Below the pieces are notes generated by a model. That model searched no databases, was not told where the DNA came from, and saw only the letters and a program-made list of their open reading frames with translations. DNA of 64,000 bases. Source: Sulfitobacter sp. SK011. Lineage in GTDB: Bacteria > Pseudomonadota > Alphaproteobacteria > Rhodobacterales > Rhodobacteraceae. The stretch lies in NCBI RefSeq assembly GCF_003352065.1, contig NZ_CP025803.1:1488001-1552000 (forward strand), written 5' to 3'. This document shows, one piece after another, positions 56,366-64,000 of this stretch. Positions within the stretch are counted from its first letter, which is position 1, and each line of letters begins with the position of its first letter. The translations under genes were made by a program, and so were the position numbers.

Positions 56366-56844
56366 CAGAGTTTTCACAAGTTCCCAGGCTACTTGATCGG
56401 CTAGATAAAGAAATCTCACATGGCGACACATGCGTTGAGGGGTTCATTGACGATCTTCAAATGTTTCAGGACAGACGAAGTTCGGGCAGCCTGGTGGGGC
56501 TTGAAGCGAAATTGACAGATGCTGAGCGTCAAGATCAGTTGGAAAGTGCGTTAATGAAAAAAGAGCACTTTGCAAAGCTACTTGCAAAGATGCAGCACTA
56601 TCCATCGGCTCAGAAGATATTCGCGCTCTTCCTAGCTCGTATAAATGATGTCTTTGAAAATCACATTGTTCCTCACGTTTCCTTACTTGATCGCCAGGAA
56701 GTGGATCAAATTATTGAGGAGCGGATTATTCAACCAACGCTAAGCGATATGGGATCTGGCTTTGAGCACTTTACGATAACACATGCACACATTCGCGGCA
56801 TGATCTACTGGCTTGCCGATAGATGTTACGTTAGGTGGAGTTAA
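56362..56844 (+). CDS. ABC-3C-like small component (C-terminal-domain type)
   Basis: A 160-residue, mostly helical protein with a TTG start; an in-frame TAG just upstream excludes a longer form. Segments: KMQHYPSAQKIFALFLARIN, VFENHIVPHVSLL, ITHAHIRGMIYWLADRCYVRW at the end. By position before a middle-component-like protein and an SMC-like ATPase it fits the 'C-terminal domain' partner of ABC three-component systems, but here it stands alone without the effector domain that is usually fused to it. Its stop shares a base with the next ATG (TAATG). Confidence 0.55.
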   Translation: MTEFSQVPRLLDRLDKEISHGDTCVEGFIDDLQMFQDRRSSGSLVGLEAKLTDAERQDQLESALMKKEHFAKLLAKMQHYPSAQKIFALFLARINDVFENHIVPHVSLLDRQEVDQIIEERIIQPTLSDMGSGFEHFTITHAHIRGMIYWLADRCYVRWS

Positions 56845-57371
56845 TGTTTTCCCTTGCATATACACCGGCATACGATCCGTATCATACTGTCTTTAGGTTT
56901 TTGGTTCTCTTGACCTCTTCCGAAAACCAGGTGCTCACCTACCGCTCAGCAAGAGCCGCAGATTTTTTCTTTTGTTTCCCATGGTCACTCAAGGACGTCC
57001 GGGCTCCAAGAGACATCGAAGGATTTGCCCGGACGCGAAACGCTATTGTGAAGAAATACCCAAAGTCAGGGTACGACAATTTTCCAAGTGCTAGAGTGGT
57101 ATTTGAAAGAATGGAAATGATCCAGGCTACGGCTGTCAGTGCCTTGGCCGGTGCTAAAATGATTGATGCCAACGCAGCTACTTCTGAACGACTAGTTCTA
57201 AACTATGAAAACATACCGAAGGAGCTGATGAATTCCGTTGAAAATGCGTCTCAAAAGACGTCCGACCTGGTTGCATTCCTTGCGATCGACTTCCCGAAGA
57301 TGGACGAACTTGGTAAAGACGGTGTTTTAGCGCGTAGCGGCTTGGGAGAGCACAGCTATGACGTTGTTTAG
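56844..57371 (+). CDS. ABC-3C-like middle component
   Basis: A 175-residue helical protein. Its N-terminus YTPAYDPYHTVFRFLVLL recalls the ABC-3C middle-component type that begins with Y-P-A-DPYH-FR-L. It has FFFCFPWSLKDVRAPRD, then a helical C-terminal part. Starts at ATG 56844 in TAATG overlap with the first gene and ends 14 bp inside the ATPase gene. Middle components are thought to bridge the ATPase and the effector/C-terminal protein. Assignment is by pattern and gene order. Confidence 0.65.
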   Translation: MFSLAYTPAYDPYHTVFRFLVLLTSSENQVLTYRSARAADFFFCFPWSLKDVRAPRDIEGFARTRNAIVKKYPKSGYDNFPSARVVFERMEMIQATAVSALAGAKMIDANAATSERLVLNYENIPKELMNSVENASQKTSDLVAFLAIDFPKMDELGKDGVLARSGLGEHSYDVV

Positions 57372-59283
57372 ACCCAACCTGCAAGTTGCTGATTTGACTA
57401 TTTTTCGTAGAGGTCAGGTGGTATTCTCAGAAGGCTTTCACTCCGGTCTCAACATTATCCGCGGAGAGAATAGCTCGGGCAAATCCACGATCATGGATTT
57501 CCTGTTTTATGGCCTTGGCGGCGATCTGCTTGAACATCAGTGGCGTGAGTCTGCGCTTCTTTGCGATACGGTCACGGTAGGCGTTAGACTAAATGGTAAA
57601 GACGTTACGCTCCAACGAGATGTTGAGCAAAAGGCCTCCCAACCAATGAGGATGTTCTTCGGCCCCTCCGCTGAAGCGCTAAGTAGCGGCGGCACCGGTT
57701 GGGAGCGTTACTCCTTTCGAAGAGGGAAATCCGAGAGCTTCTCACAAGTGATGTTTCGTCTTTTGGAATTGCCCGAAGTTCAGTACGGGGAAGCGAACAC
57801 CAAAATTACGATGAACCAAGTTCTTAGGTTGCTATATTCGGATCAGTTGAGCTCAGTTGAGAAACTGTTTCGGAATCAGCCATTTGATGATGCAATCACA
57901 CGACAGACCGTTGGGAGCTTACTGCTGGGCGCATTTAGCGAAGACTACTACGCCGCAAAGCTTAGTCTCAAAGCCTTCGAAGCCGAAATAAAGGACGTCA
58001 TCTCAAGAATTACCGCATTGACCAGGATGCACGGGCGTGACGGGCATCCCTTGACACAAGAATGGATCGAACAAGAATATGCTCGGTTACGGCGTGAAAT
58101 TGATGGTTTAAACAAGCAGATCGAGACGATTGAGGCACAAGTCTTTTCTGCTCAGTTCGAGGACAGACTTTCACTTAATGACCAGCAGGAGACCTACGCG
58201 AGAGTACAGTCACTTCAAGCTGAGATTGGGCAGGCCAGAGAAGAACTTGACTATCTTGAGCTGGAAGCATCGGATTCGGATGAGTTTATAGCTTCACTCA
58301 CAAAGAAATTGGACGCTCTCCACGAATCCAAGATGGTTGTGGATGAGTTGAACGCTCTGAGTTTCGAGTTTTGCCCTGCTTGTTTTGCACCTGTCGAGGG
58401 TACTGCAGTTCAGGGCGCATGTTCGCTGTGCAAACAAGCATCCGACAAGAGTCAGGTGAAAGAACGAGCCCTTCGTTTGATCAACGAATATGCTCGGCAA
58501 AAACAAAGCTCATTGGACCTTCAAACTGATCGCCGAAAGCGCATTTCCGATCTGAAGGCGAGGCTCACAAAACTCACCGAACTGTGGGAACAAGCTGGTC
58601 GCCACTACACCGTGTCACTGCGCAGTCCCACAACTGAACTGCGAACAAAATTGAGATCGCTAAACAGGGAAGCCGGATACGCTCAGCGAGAGCTAGAGGA
58701 GCTCGCCGGGCGCAAATCAGTTGTTGCAGAATTACAGGAAGCCCAACAACAACGAGATGATCTTCAGAAGAAGATTGATGGTGTGAAAGCTGTAATCGAG
58801 ACATCAGAAAAGCGTGATCGAAACCAGATATCGCAAGCCAGGCGTTCAATCGAATTGGAAGTGTTAGATTTCTTAAGGAGGGACTTGGAAAGGCAATCGA
58901 CCTTTATGAATGCCGACTCAGTCAACTTTGACTTTGACGGCGACCGAATAAACGTCAACGGCGAGTCATTTTTTTCCGCCAGCTCAATGGTTTACCTGCG
59001 GAATAGCTTTATCGCGTCCTTTGCCGTGGCCGCCGCCAATCAGAGCTCCTTTTCACATCCACGATTCCTCCTGATGGATACCGTTGAAGATAAAGGAATG
59101 GAGCCGGAGCGCAGCAGAAATTTTCAACGATTGCTACATGAAAAATCTTCTGCAGCAGTGTCTGAAAACCAAATGATCATTGCAACTTCGATGATTGCGC
59201 CTGAACTGGATATTCCTGAGATTACTGTGGGAGAGTTTTACACTCACCAGAATCGTACCTTGCGAATTTCTAGTTTGGAGTGA
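57358..59283 (+). CDS. SMC/Rad50-like ABC ATPase of an ABC-3C-like system
   Basis: A 641-residue ATPase. Walker A is RGENSSGKSTIMDFLFYGLG (about 35-54). Coiled coil spans about 200-320 and 365-520, and between the arms lie two Cys pairs (EFCPACFAP about 337; CSLCKQ), a zinc-hook-like tip. At the C-terminus SASSMVYLRNSF replaces the ABC signature and FLLMDTVEDKGMEPERS carries Walker B. This is the large ATPase of ABC-3C-type conflict systems, related to Rad50/RecN, which are believed to sense foreign DNA or complexes. Overlaps the middle-component gene and is followed after 6 bp by a membrane protein gene. Confidence 0.8.
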   Translation: MTLFRPNLQVADLTIFRRGQVVFSEGFHSGLNIIRGENSSGKSTIMDFLFYGLGGDLLEHQWRESALLCDTVTVGVRLNGKDVTLQRDVEQKASQPMRMFFGPSAEALSSGGTGWERYSFRRGKSESFSQVMFRLLELPEVQYGEANTKITMNQVLRLLYSDQLSSVEKLFRNQPFDDAITRQTVGSLLLGAFSEDYYAAKLSLKAFEAEIKDVISRITALTRMHGRDGHPLTQEWIEQEYARLRREIDGLNKQIETIEAQVFSAQFEDRLSLNDQQETYARVQSLQAEIGQAREELDYLELEASDSDEFIASLTKKLDALHESKMVVDELNALSFEFCPACFAPVEGTAVQGACSLCKQASDKSQVKERALRLINEYARQKQSSLDLQTDRRKRISDLKARLTKLTELWEQAGRHYTVSLRSPTTELRTKLRSLNREAGYAQRELEELAGRKSVVAELQEAQQQRDDLQKKIDGVKAVIETSEKRDRNQISQARRSIELEVLDFLRRDLERQSTFMNADSVNFDFDGDRINVNGESFFSASSMVYLRNSFIASFAVAAANQSSFSHPRFLLMDTVEDKGMEPERSRNFQRLLHEKSSAAVSENQMIIATSMIAPELDIPEITVGEFYTHQNRTLRISSLE

Positions 59284-59289
59284 TAAATT

Positions 59290-60003
59290 TTGTCCGATGA
59301 AGCTCCAGAGACTTACTCGAGTTGGCAGCCTGAGGCTTGGCGCTTTCGAACTCTAAACTGGCATCTGTTGCGGGGGTTTGGACAAAGCATACCTGCGGCG
59401 ATTACAATGACCACACCATTCATCGGCTATATGATCCTGTACCATTCACAAATCGAGGATTACCTCGGAGGCTTGGGCGGCCTGCTTGAACAGCAGTCAA
59501 ACCCTGGACAATGCTTGCCATGGATAGAGTTTTCAACGCGTCTGAACCTCATCTACTTGGGGCTCTTGCTTCTTGGTGTTGGCACAATCATATACAAAAT
59601 ATTCGCCCCCAGCATCGTCAAGGGTGCGCGCGACATTAATGATTATGTGGTTGAGACAATCGACAACGTTTCAGCTCGCAACCTGCGGTCGATGTTTGCG
59701 ACGATACGATCGCGAAGACCGAAAGTTGCATCGACCTTTCTCCAACGGGCACCTTGGCTAGATCGGGGCAAGAGTCTCAAAACCGCCTCGGACGCGCTCA
59801 AAAAGGACGATGATAATCAGATCAAGATCGACGTCTTAAGAAGCTTTTACACTGTTCAGGACCGATATACTTCGCGGAGCGCTGTTTATTCCGTGTTGGC
59901 TTTGTACTCTATTGGCTTCTCGCTTCTGGCTGTTCCCGGCCTAGCGTTCACAGCCAGGGTGATGTGCGTAGTGTCAACAGATCTAGGACTTCTGTCACCG
60001 TAA
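59290..60003 (+). CDS. membrane protein, fourth gene of the ABC-3C-like operon
   Basis: A 237-residue protein with a TTG start 6 bp after the ATPase stop. Three or four hydrophobic segments: SIPAAITMTTPFIGYMILY, LNLIYLGLLLLGVGTIIY and near the C-terminus VLALYSIGFSLLAVPGLAFT. Between helices 2 and 3 lies a basic cytoplasmic domain (about 100-190: RSRRPKVASTFLQRAPWLD). No family recognised. In conflict systems a membrane protein next to a sensor ATPase is often the effector that damages the membrane; that role is inference. Confidence 0.6.
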   Translation: MSDEAPETYSSWQPEAWRFRTLNWHLLRGFGQSIPAAITMTTPFIGYMILYHSQIEDYLGGLGGLLEQQSNPGQCLPWIEFSTRLNLIYLGLLLLGVGTIIYKIFAPSIVKGARDINDYVVETIDNVSARNLRSMFATIRSRRPKVASTFLQRAPWLDRGKSLKTASDALKKDDDNQIKIDVLRSFYTVQDRYTSRSAVYSVLALYSIGFSLLAVPGLAFTARVMCVVSTDLGLLSP

Positions 60004-60164
60004 GTTCCGGCACTTGAGTCCAATGATCGCTCTATCAGGTTGGCGGCCTGAGCTGCTGCCATTTTCAGATGCAGCTAAGGTCTGGTTTCCGCCCAACTTA
60101 CATGATCCCAAACCTAATAATTTTTAGCAGAAATTCGCTGATTATGTCTTTTCAGAGAGAAAAC

Positions 60165-60251
60165 GGGCGTAGCTCAGGGGTAGAGCGAACTGCCAAAGCT
60201 CTGCTTTGCGCACCTTGCCAACCACGACGTTCACACTTCTAAATGTGAACG
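60165..60251 (+). other. tRNA-Gly 5'-half copy and hairpin at island edge
   Basis: GGGCGTAGCTCAGGGGTAGA then GC (60165-60186) is identical to bases 4-25 of the tRNA-Gly at 60330-60404, in opposite orientation. After 24 unrelated bases comes ACCTTGCCAA, like its anticodon loop. A perfect 8-bp hairpin CGTTCACA/TGTGAACG follows at 60228-60251. The gene-free stretch 60004-60329 holds nothing else. Probably a relic of the attachment site or of an earlier integration. Confidence 0.65.
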
Positions 60252-60266
60252 CTGAAGAAATTCATT

Positions 60267-60374
60267 GTCCAAAAACGAAACAAGAGCTACAACTTGCGTT
60301 GTAACTCTTTGTTTTCTTTATGTACCACCTGGAGCGGGCGAGGCGATTCGAACGCCCGACCCTAACCTTGGCAA
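60267..60374 (-). repeat. right attachment repeat
   Basis: It is the perfect 108-bp copy of 48935-49042. Here it is continuous with the intact tRNA-Gly. The recombination core presumably lies in the tRNA anticodon-to-3' part. Confidence 0.95.
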
Positions 60375-60404
60375 GGTTATGCTCTACCCCTGAGCTACGC
60401 CCGC
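60330..60404 (-). tRNA. tRNA-Gly (anticodon GCC)
   Basis: Read on the minus strand: acceptor GCGGGCG pairs with CGCCCGC, D-arm GCTC-GAGC, anticodon stem TAACC/GGTTA with loop TTGCCAA (anticodon GCC), T-arm CGGGC/GTTCGAAT/..., and CCA encoded at 60330-60332. The island uses this gene as its integration site; the gene remains whole at the right end. Confidence 0.97.
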
Positions 60405-60571
60405 ATCCGGTAGTGGGGCCGAGATACCCATCCTGCGCCACGGCTGCAAGGGGGAAAAATCGCCAACAGTAAAAAAAGTCTGACAGGGCTGATATCGCAG
60501 AACAGCGTTTTACGCCTTTGCCTCACGCCGGGCGTATCCGCGACCTGAATGTGCCTGCACCCTTGGCTGCG

Positions 60572-60961
60572 TCATTCAGGATACTCGCGCTGCGCCTTTG
60601 CGATACCGATCTTACCGCCACTCTTTTTGCTCTGTGCGGTCGCTGTCCATTCGTAGACGTGGCTGCCGTTTGGGGGGCAGGGGCTTTTGTATTTGAACGC
60701 GCCGCTTGGTATCGCCTTTTGGCCATTACAGGCCACCACCCCGCCGCCGTGATTATAGTTGGGCACGTTTCGGTCGACCATTTTGAAACGGATATATTTG
60801 GTCCCCGCAGGCACATCGCGCAGGGCAAAGGCGGGGTTTGAGACGCGGTTTTGTTTGCCGTTGGTACAGGATTTGAGGCCAGACCAGTTAAAGCCGATGT
60901 CAAATGCCAACGCGGGCATGGCTGTCAGGACGAGGGTCTAGGCCAGAATCAAACAACGCAT
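60572..60961 (-). pseudogene. YbhB/PEBP-like exported protein, stop codon in signal peptide
   Basis: From ATG 60961 the frame reads MRCLILA, TAG (60938-60940), then TLVLTAMPALAFDIGFNWSG: a signal peptide interrupted by one amber codon, with cleavage expected after ALA. The mature part (about 105 residues) has VPAGTKYIRFKMVDRNVPNY, NHGGGVVACNGQ and SPCPPNGSHVYEW, like short phospholipid-binding YbhB/YbcL relatives. Translation could restart at ATG 60919, but that form has only a five-residue leader and would probably not be exported. One substitution (for example TTG or CAG to TAG) explains the state. Confidence 0.75.
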
Positions 60962-61035
60962 TCCAAATCTTCAATAAATATGGATTGGAAATTCACATGT
61001 CCTCTTTGCTTTTGCCAAATGCACGGGACGACAAA

Positions 61036-61067
61036 TCAAAAAGGCCCCAACCGCCGTTGGAGCCTTC
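61036..61067 (-). terminator. rho-independent terminator of ctaD
   Basis: On the minus strand AAGGCTCCAAC and GTTGGGGCCTT form an 11-bp stem (one G-U) with a GGCG loop, followed by TTTTT (61041-61036). It lies 27 bp after the ctaD stop. Confidence 0.85.
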
Positions 61068-61093
61068 TTAAGTTTTTTCAGATCATTGCCAGA

Positions 61094-62767
61094 CTAGTGG
61101 CTGTGCTGTTTGTCCCAGTCTTCCTGCTTTGGCAGGATCTCGAACGTGTGCTCTGGTGGCGGGCTGGGCAGTGTCCATTCCAGCGTGTCGGCATATTCAT
61201 TCCATGGGTTGTTCGCCGTGACCTTAGGCCCCCGCAACAGCGAATAGGCGATGATCCCAAAGAAGAACAGGAACGAAGCGAACGACAGGAACGCACCGAT
61301 TGACGACCATTGGTTCCAATAGGCAAACGCCTCTGGATAGTCGATATAGCGGCGTGGCATGCCCTGACGGCCCAGGAAGTGCTGGGGGAAGAACGTCAGG
61401 TTTGCACCGATGAACATGGCCCAGAAGTGCAGTTTGCCCGCCCATTCGGGGTACATTTTACCGGTCATTTTCGGGAAATAGAAGTAGACCCCTGCAAAGA
61501 TCGCAAACACCGCACCAAGGCTCATCACATAGTGGAAGTGCGCCACAACGTAGTACGTGTCGTGATAGTAGCGGTCCACAGCAGCCTGGCTGAGCACGAT
61601 ACCGGTCACACCGCCGACAGTGAACAGGAACAAGAACCCAAACGCCCAAAGCATCGGTGTTTTAAACTCAACCGACCCGCCCCACATGGTGGCAATCCAG
61701 CTAAAGACTTTAACACCGGTCGGCACCGCAATGACCATGGTGGCCAGCATGAAGTAGGCCTGCTGGTTCAATGTCATGCCCACGGTATACATGTGGTGCG
61801 CCCAGACGACGAAACCCAATGCGCCAATGGCGATCAGCGCCCAGACCATTGGCAGATAGCCAAAGATCGGTTTGCGGCTGAACGTGGCAATCACGTGGCT
61901 GATGATACCAAAGCCGGGCAGGATGATGATGTACACTTCCGGGTGGCCAAAGAACCACAGGATGTGCTGATAGAGGACCGGATCACCGCCGCCAGCGGGG
62001 TCAAAGAACGCAAAACCAAAGTTGCGGTCCATCAGCAGCATGGTGATCGCACCCGCCAGAACCGGCAGGCTGAGCAGGATCAGCCAGCTGGTAACAAAGA
62101 TCGACCATGAAAACAGCGGCACCTTGAACAAGGTCATGCCGGGGGCACGCATATTCAGGAACGTGGTGATCATGTTGATCGCACCAAGTATCGACGAAGC
62201 ACCTGAAACGTGGACCGCAAAGATCGCGAAATCCATCGACATGCCAGCCTCTTTGACCGACAGCGGTGGATACAAAACCCAACCAACGCCAGACCCCAAC
62301 TGACCATTGCCGCCAGGTGAAAGCACCGAACAGATCGCCAATGTCGTCCCAAAAACGTAAAGCCAGAACGACAGGTTGTTCAACCGTGGGAACGCCATAT
62401 CCGGCGCACCGATCTGCAGCGGCATGAAGTAGTTACCAAATCCGCCAAAAAGCGCAGGAATAACCACAAAGAACATCATCAGGATGCCGTGACCCGTGAT
62501 CAACACGTTCCACAGGTGGCCGTTTGGCGTACAAAGCGTATTGCTGTCCGCGATGAAACGGGCACCTTCCATACACATGTACTGAACGCCCGGGTTCATC
62601 AACTCAAGGCGCATGTAGATGGTGAATGCGACCGAGATAAAGCCGACAAAGGCTGAAACGACCAGGTACAGAATACCAATGTCTTTGTGGTTCGTGGACA
62701 TAAACCAGCGGGTGAAAAACCCGCGTTCGTCGTGATGGTCATGGCCTTGAATGGCTGCGTCTGCCAT
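61094..62767 (-). CDS. ctaD: cytochrome c oxidase subunit I (aa3 type)
   Basis: A 557-residue protein with 12 membrane helices. Haem and copper ligands are visible: [20 protein letters not shown] (low-spin haem His), [19 protein letters not shown] (CuB His and the cross-linked Tyr; HPEVY), and [12 protein letters not shown] (haem His pair). The catalytic subunit of the terminal oxidase reduces oxygen and pumps protons; EVYILILPGFG-type K-channel residues mark the A-type. It is followed by its own terminator. No ctaC/ctaB/ctaE neighbours are in the window. Confidence 0.97.
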   Translation of the reverse strand: MADAAIQGHDHHDERGFFTRWFMSTNHKDIGILYLVVSAFVGFISVAFTIYMRLELMNPGVQYMCMEGARFIADSNTLCTPNGHLWNVLITGHGILMMFFVVIPALFGGFGNYFMPLQIGAPDMAFPRLNNLSFWLYVFGTTLAICSVLSPGGNGQLGSGVGWVLYPPLSVKEAGMSMDFAIFAVHVSGASSILGAINMITTFLNMRAPGMTLFKVPLFSWSIFVTSWLILLSLPVLAGAITMLLMDRNFGFAFFDPAGGGDPVLYQHILWFFGHPEVYIIILPGFGIISHVIATFSRKPIFGYLPMVWALIAIGALGFVVWAHHMYTVGMTLNQQAYFMLATMVIAVPTGVKVFSWIATMWGGSVEFKTPMLWAFGFLFLFTVGGVTGIVLSQAAVDRYYHDTYYVVAHFHYVMSLGAVFAIFAGVYFYFPKMTGKMYPEWAGKLHFWAMFIGANLTFFPQHFLGRQGMPRRYIDYPEAFAYWNQWSSIGAFLSFASFLFFFGIIAYSLLRGPKVTANNPWNEYADTLEWTLPSPPPEHTFEILPKQEDWDKQHSH

Positions 62768-63000
62768 GCGGTGCCTCCTGAATAAAGATGTGATGCACCA
62801 CGCTCAATTGTGCAAACGCGTGCGGAGTCCCTCACGTTTTAGTGCGGTCATGCGCCGGGGGCAATGGGCGGGTTTGCCGCAGGGCGGGTTTATTTTGCGC
62901 TGGACAGAGCAATTGGCGATTGAATTGCGCTGGGTCTCCGAAAGGGATGATGCGGGCAATGTCTGGTTTGAGCCCAGAGTTACCAATGCTGCAAGACGCC

Positions 63001-63660
63001 TCAAGGTCTGTTGTTGGCAAGATGTGGAAAATCACCTGCAGAAATATAGAGCTCTTCTTCGGGGGTCGAGTGTCGCGAAAGAATGTCATTGCGATGAGGG
63101 TGCCTTCCGTATGTTGCAATGATCTTCTTCACCTTTTGATGTTGCGCCCGCAATCGTGGACCACTTTCGCAAAGTTGATCTGGGAGCTTTTAAATGACCA
63201 GTTCGACTGCATCATCCAGCTTATGCATCCGCGCCAAGTGATCTGGACCCTCGCAATGTGCAATCGCAATGTAAAAGAACATTATTTCCCACGGCTGGAG
63301 GCATCCAAAGTGCCCGTTTGCCATGCCTTCCAAAGCAAGTCGTGCGGCTTTGATGTCTTGCGCATATGCTGCGGGCGTGTTGCGCCACAACGAGCGCGAG
63401 AACTGATCCAAAGCAACTATTAGGGCGAGCCGCCCGCGAGCTGTGTCAGCCCAGTGAACGAGCAAGCCGGTTGCGGCGGCATGGGTGAGGTCGGCGAATC
63501 CGGAAATGATTGCATCATCCATCCCGCCTTGCATATGCCCCGACCAGAAAGCTGCATATGTCTCGGGCGCGTTTTGATGACCCGTGTCAGGAAACCAGAA
63601 ATCGAGCACGTCAGTTGGTAAGAAACCCATGTGGGACGCATCATTTGTCATACCAAGCAT
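63001..63660 (-). pseudogene. DUF924 protein with in-frame TAA
   Basis: From ATG 63660, 156 codons (VLDFWFPDTG; LIVALDQFSRSLWRNTPAAY; AIAHCEGPDHLARM) end at TAA 63187-63189. The same frame then continues without break: QHQKVKKIIATYGRHPHRND then ILSRHSTPEEELYISAGDFP, the expected C-terminal part of DUF924, to TGA 63001-63003. The full gene would be about 219 codons, the normal family length. One nonsense codon therefore splits it. DUF924 proteins are TPR-like and of unknown function. Its ATG follows directly on the stop of the preceding gene. Confidence 0.85.
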
Positions 63661-63873
63661 TCAGAATTGCCGAGGATACTGGGACATCATTGCCATGAGG
63701 CCGACATCGCTTTGAATGGCCTCAGGATTGTGGGCCAACACTTCGCGCAGAAAAGCGCGCTCAGCATAGGCAGTTTCATGTTCTGGCGTGGCCTCGGTCG
63801 CGGGGTTGGCGAGTGCCGCGCGGAACATCGACTTCAGAGTGGGGAGTTTGAAAGCTGGGAATGTAAGTGTCAT
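63661..63873 (-). CDS. small hypothetical protein upstream of DUF924
   Basis: A 70-residue protein (LTFPAFKLPTLKSMFRAALA, then EHETAYAERAFLREVLAHNP, with QSDVGLMAMMSQYPRQF at the end). Its TGA is followed directly by the DUF924 ATG, and GAGAGGACC lies just before its start, so it leads a two-gene unit. The tail resembles small DUF1127-like proteins only loosely. Function unknown. The last 125 bp of the window show no gene that I can support. Confidence 0.65.
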   Translation of the reverse strand: MTLTFPAFKLPTLKSMFRAALANPATEATPEHETAYAERAFLREVLAHNPEAIQSDVGLMAMMSQYPRQF

Positions 63874-64000
63874 TGGTCGGTCCTCTCATTGGCGTTGAAT
63901 TGAGCCTAAGGACGCATGAATTTTGCTGGTATCCGCGTTGACGTTGTGCTGTTCTACAAAAATGAAGAGCGTTTTTCAGAACCTTTCAGATGTGCGCGTT

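Larger units (their letters stand above)
48935..60374. mobile_element. 11.3-kb genomic island integrated at tRNA-Gly
   Basis: Perfect 108-bp direct repeats bound the island (48935-49042 and 60267-60374). The right copy is part of an intact tRNA-Gly; the left holds only its 3' part plus the terminator-like flank, as expected for tyrosine-recombinase integration into a tRNA 3' end. The integrase is the first gene inside the left repeat. Inside are a replication-type ATPase, two large exported proteins, gene fragments and an ABC-3C-like operon. Local AT content is visibly higher than in the flanks. Confidence 0.9.

Noticed and set aside
61310..62110. Long plus-strand open frame opposite ctaD
   Set aside because: It is antisense to the conserved subunit I gene, has no ribosome-binding site or domain, and its length follows from codon bias on the other strand.
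62850..63122. Possible 90-residue plus-strand gene between ctaD and the DUF924 gene
   Set aside because: Its 3' half is antisense to the reconstructed DUF924 C-terminus, and no homology or ribosome-binding site supports it.

Overview
The window looks like chromosomal DNA of an alphaproteobacterium of the Rhodobacterales (Roseobacter type). This rests on the gene order hisB-hisH-(DUF2147 pair)-hisA-hisF-hisE, a TRAP transporter operon, ctaD, a DUF3489/DUF2924/serine-recombinase cassette beside tRNA-Tyr, and IS1182-type insertion sequences. No genus can be named from the sequence alone.

Layout. (1) 1-7.4 kb is scarred accessory DNA: the end of a ThuA-like gene, an acyl-CoA synthetase cut inside its ATP-binding loop and joined to the C-terminal third of a serine recombinase, an array of CCCTGTT/AACAGGG words, an ImmA/XRE pair diverging from a ParB-methyltransferase plus DUF5681 pair across a perfect palindrome, and a complete IS1182-type element. 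(2) 7.6-14.7 kb is a catabolic operon on the minus strand (TRAP transporter, three-subunit flavin/iron-sulfur oxidase, RidA) with a divergent LysR regulator. (3) 15-26 kb holds a truncated IS1182 copy and then a three-gene overlapping signalling operon: a hybrid histidine kinase of about 3,038 residues with 14 tandem GAF domains, an HPt protein, and a receiver-adenylate cyclase. (4) 26-34 kb is a plus-strand run of small exported proteins and lipoproteins with a secreted tripeptidyl-aminopeptidase-like hydrolase, broken genes and transposase debris. (5) 34.5-37.8 kb has an MscS-type channel, a 228-bp MITE-like element with IS1182-type ends, and a MAPEG protein. (6) 38.1-40.8 kb is an intact DUF3489-DUF2924-recombinase cassette ending at tRNA-Tyr. 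(7) 41-48.7 kb is core: rlmB, a zinc-ribbon gene that seems to start at AUC, a CoA-binding protein, the his genes and a VPLPAS-tailed exported protein.

(8) 48.9-60.4 kb is an 11.3-kb integrated island bounded by a perfect 108-bp direct repeat that contains the 3' part of tRNA-Gly(GCC); the intact tRNA is at the right end. It carries a tyrosine integrase, a primase/helicase-type ATPase, a noncoding stretch with strong inverted repeats and a tRNA-Gly-like relic, two large exported proteins of unknown function, and an overlapping operon resembling an ABC three-component (ABC-3C) conflict system plus a membrane protein. (9) 60.5-64 kb returns to core sequence: a PEBP-like gene with a stop in its signal peptide, ctaD, and a DUF924 gene broken by an in-frame TAA.

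The two most interesting systems are the 14-GAF kinase/HPt/receiver-cyclase relay, which would convert many inputs into one cyclic-nucleotide output, and the island's ABC-3C-like operon with its added membrane protein. Several genes carry single nonsense codons (26.8, 60.9 and 63.2 kb), suggesting recent gene decay.
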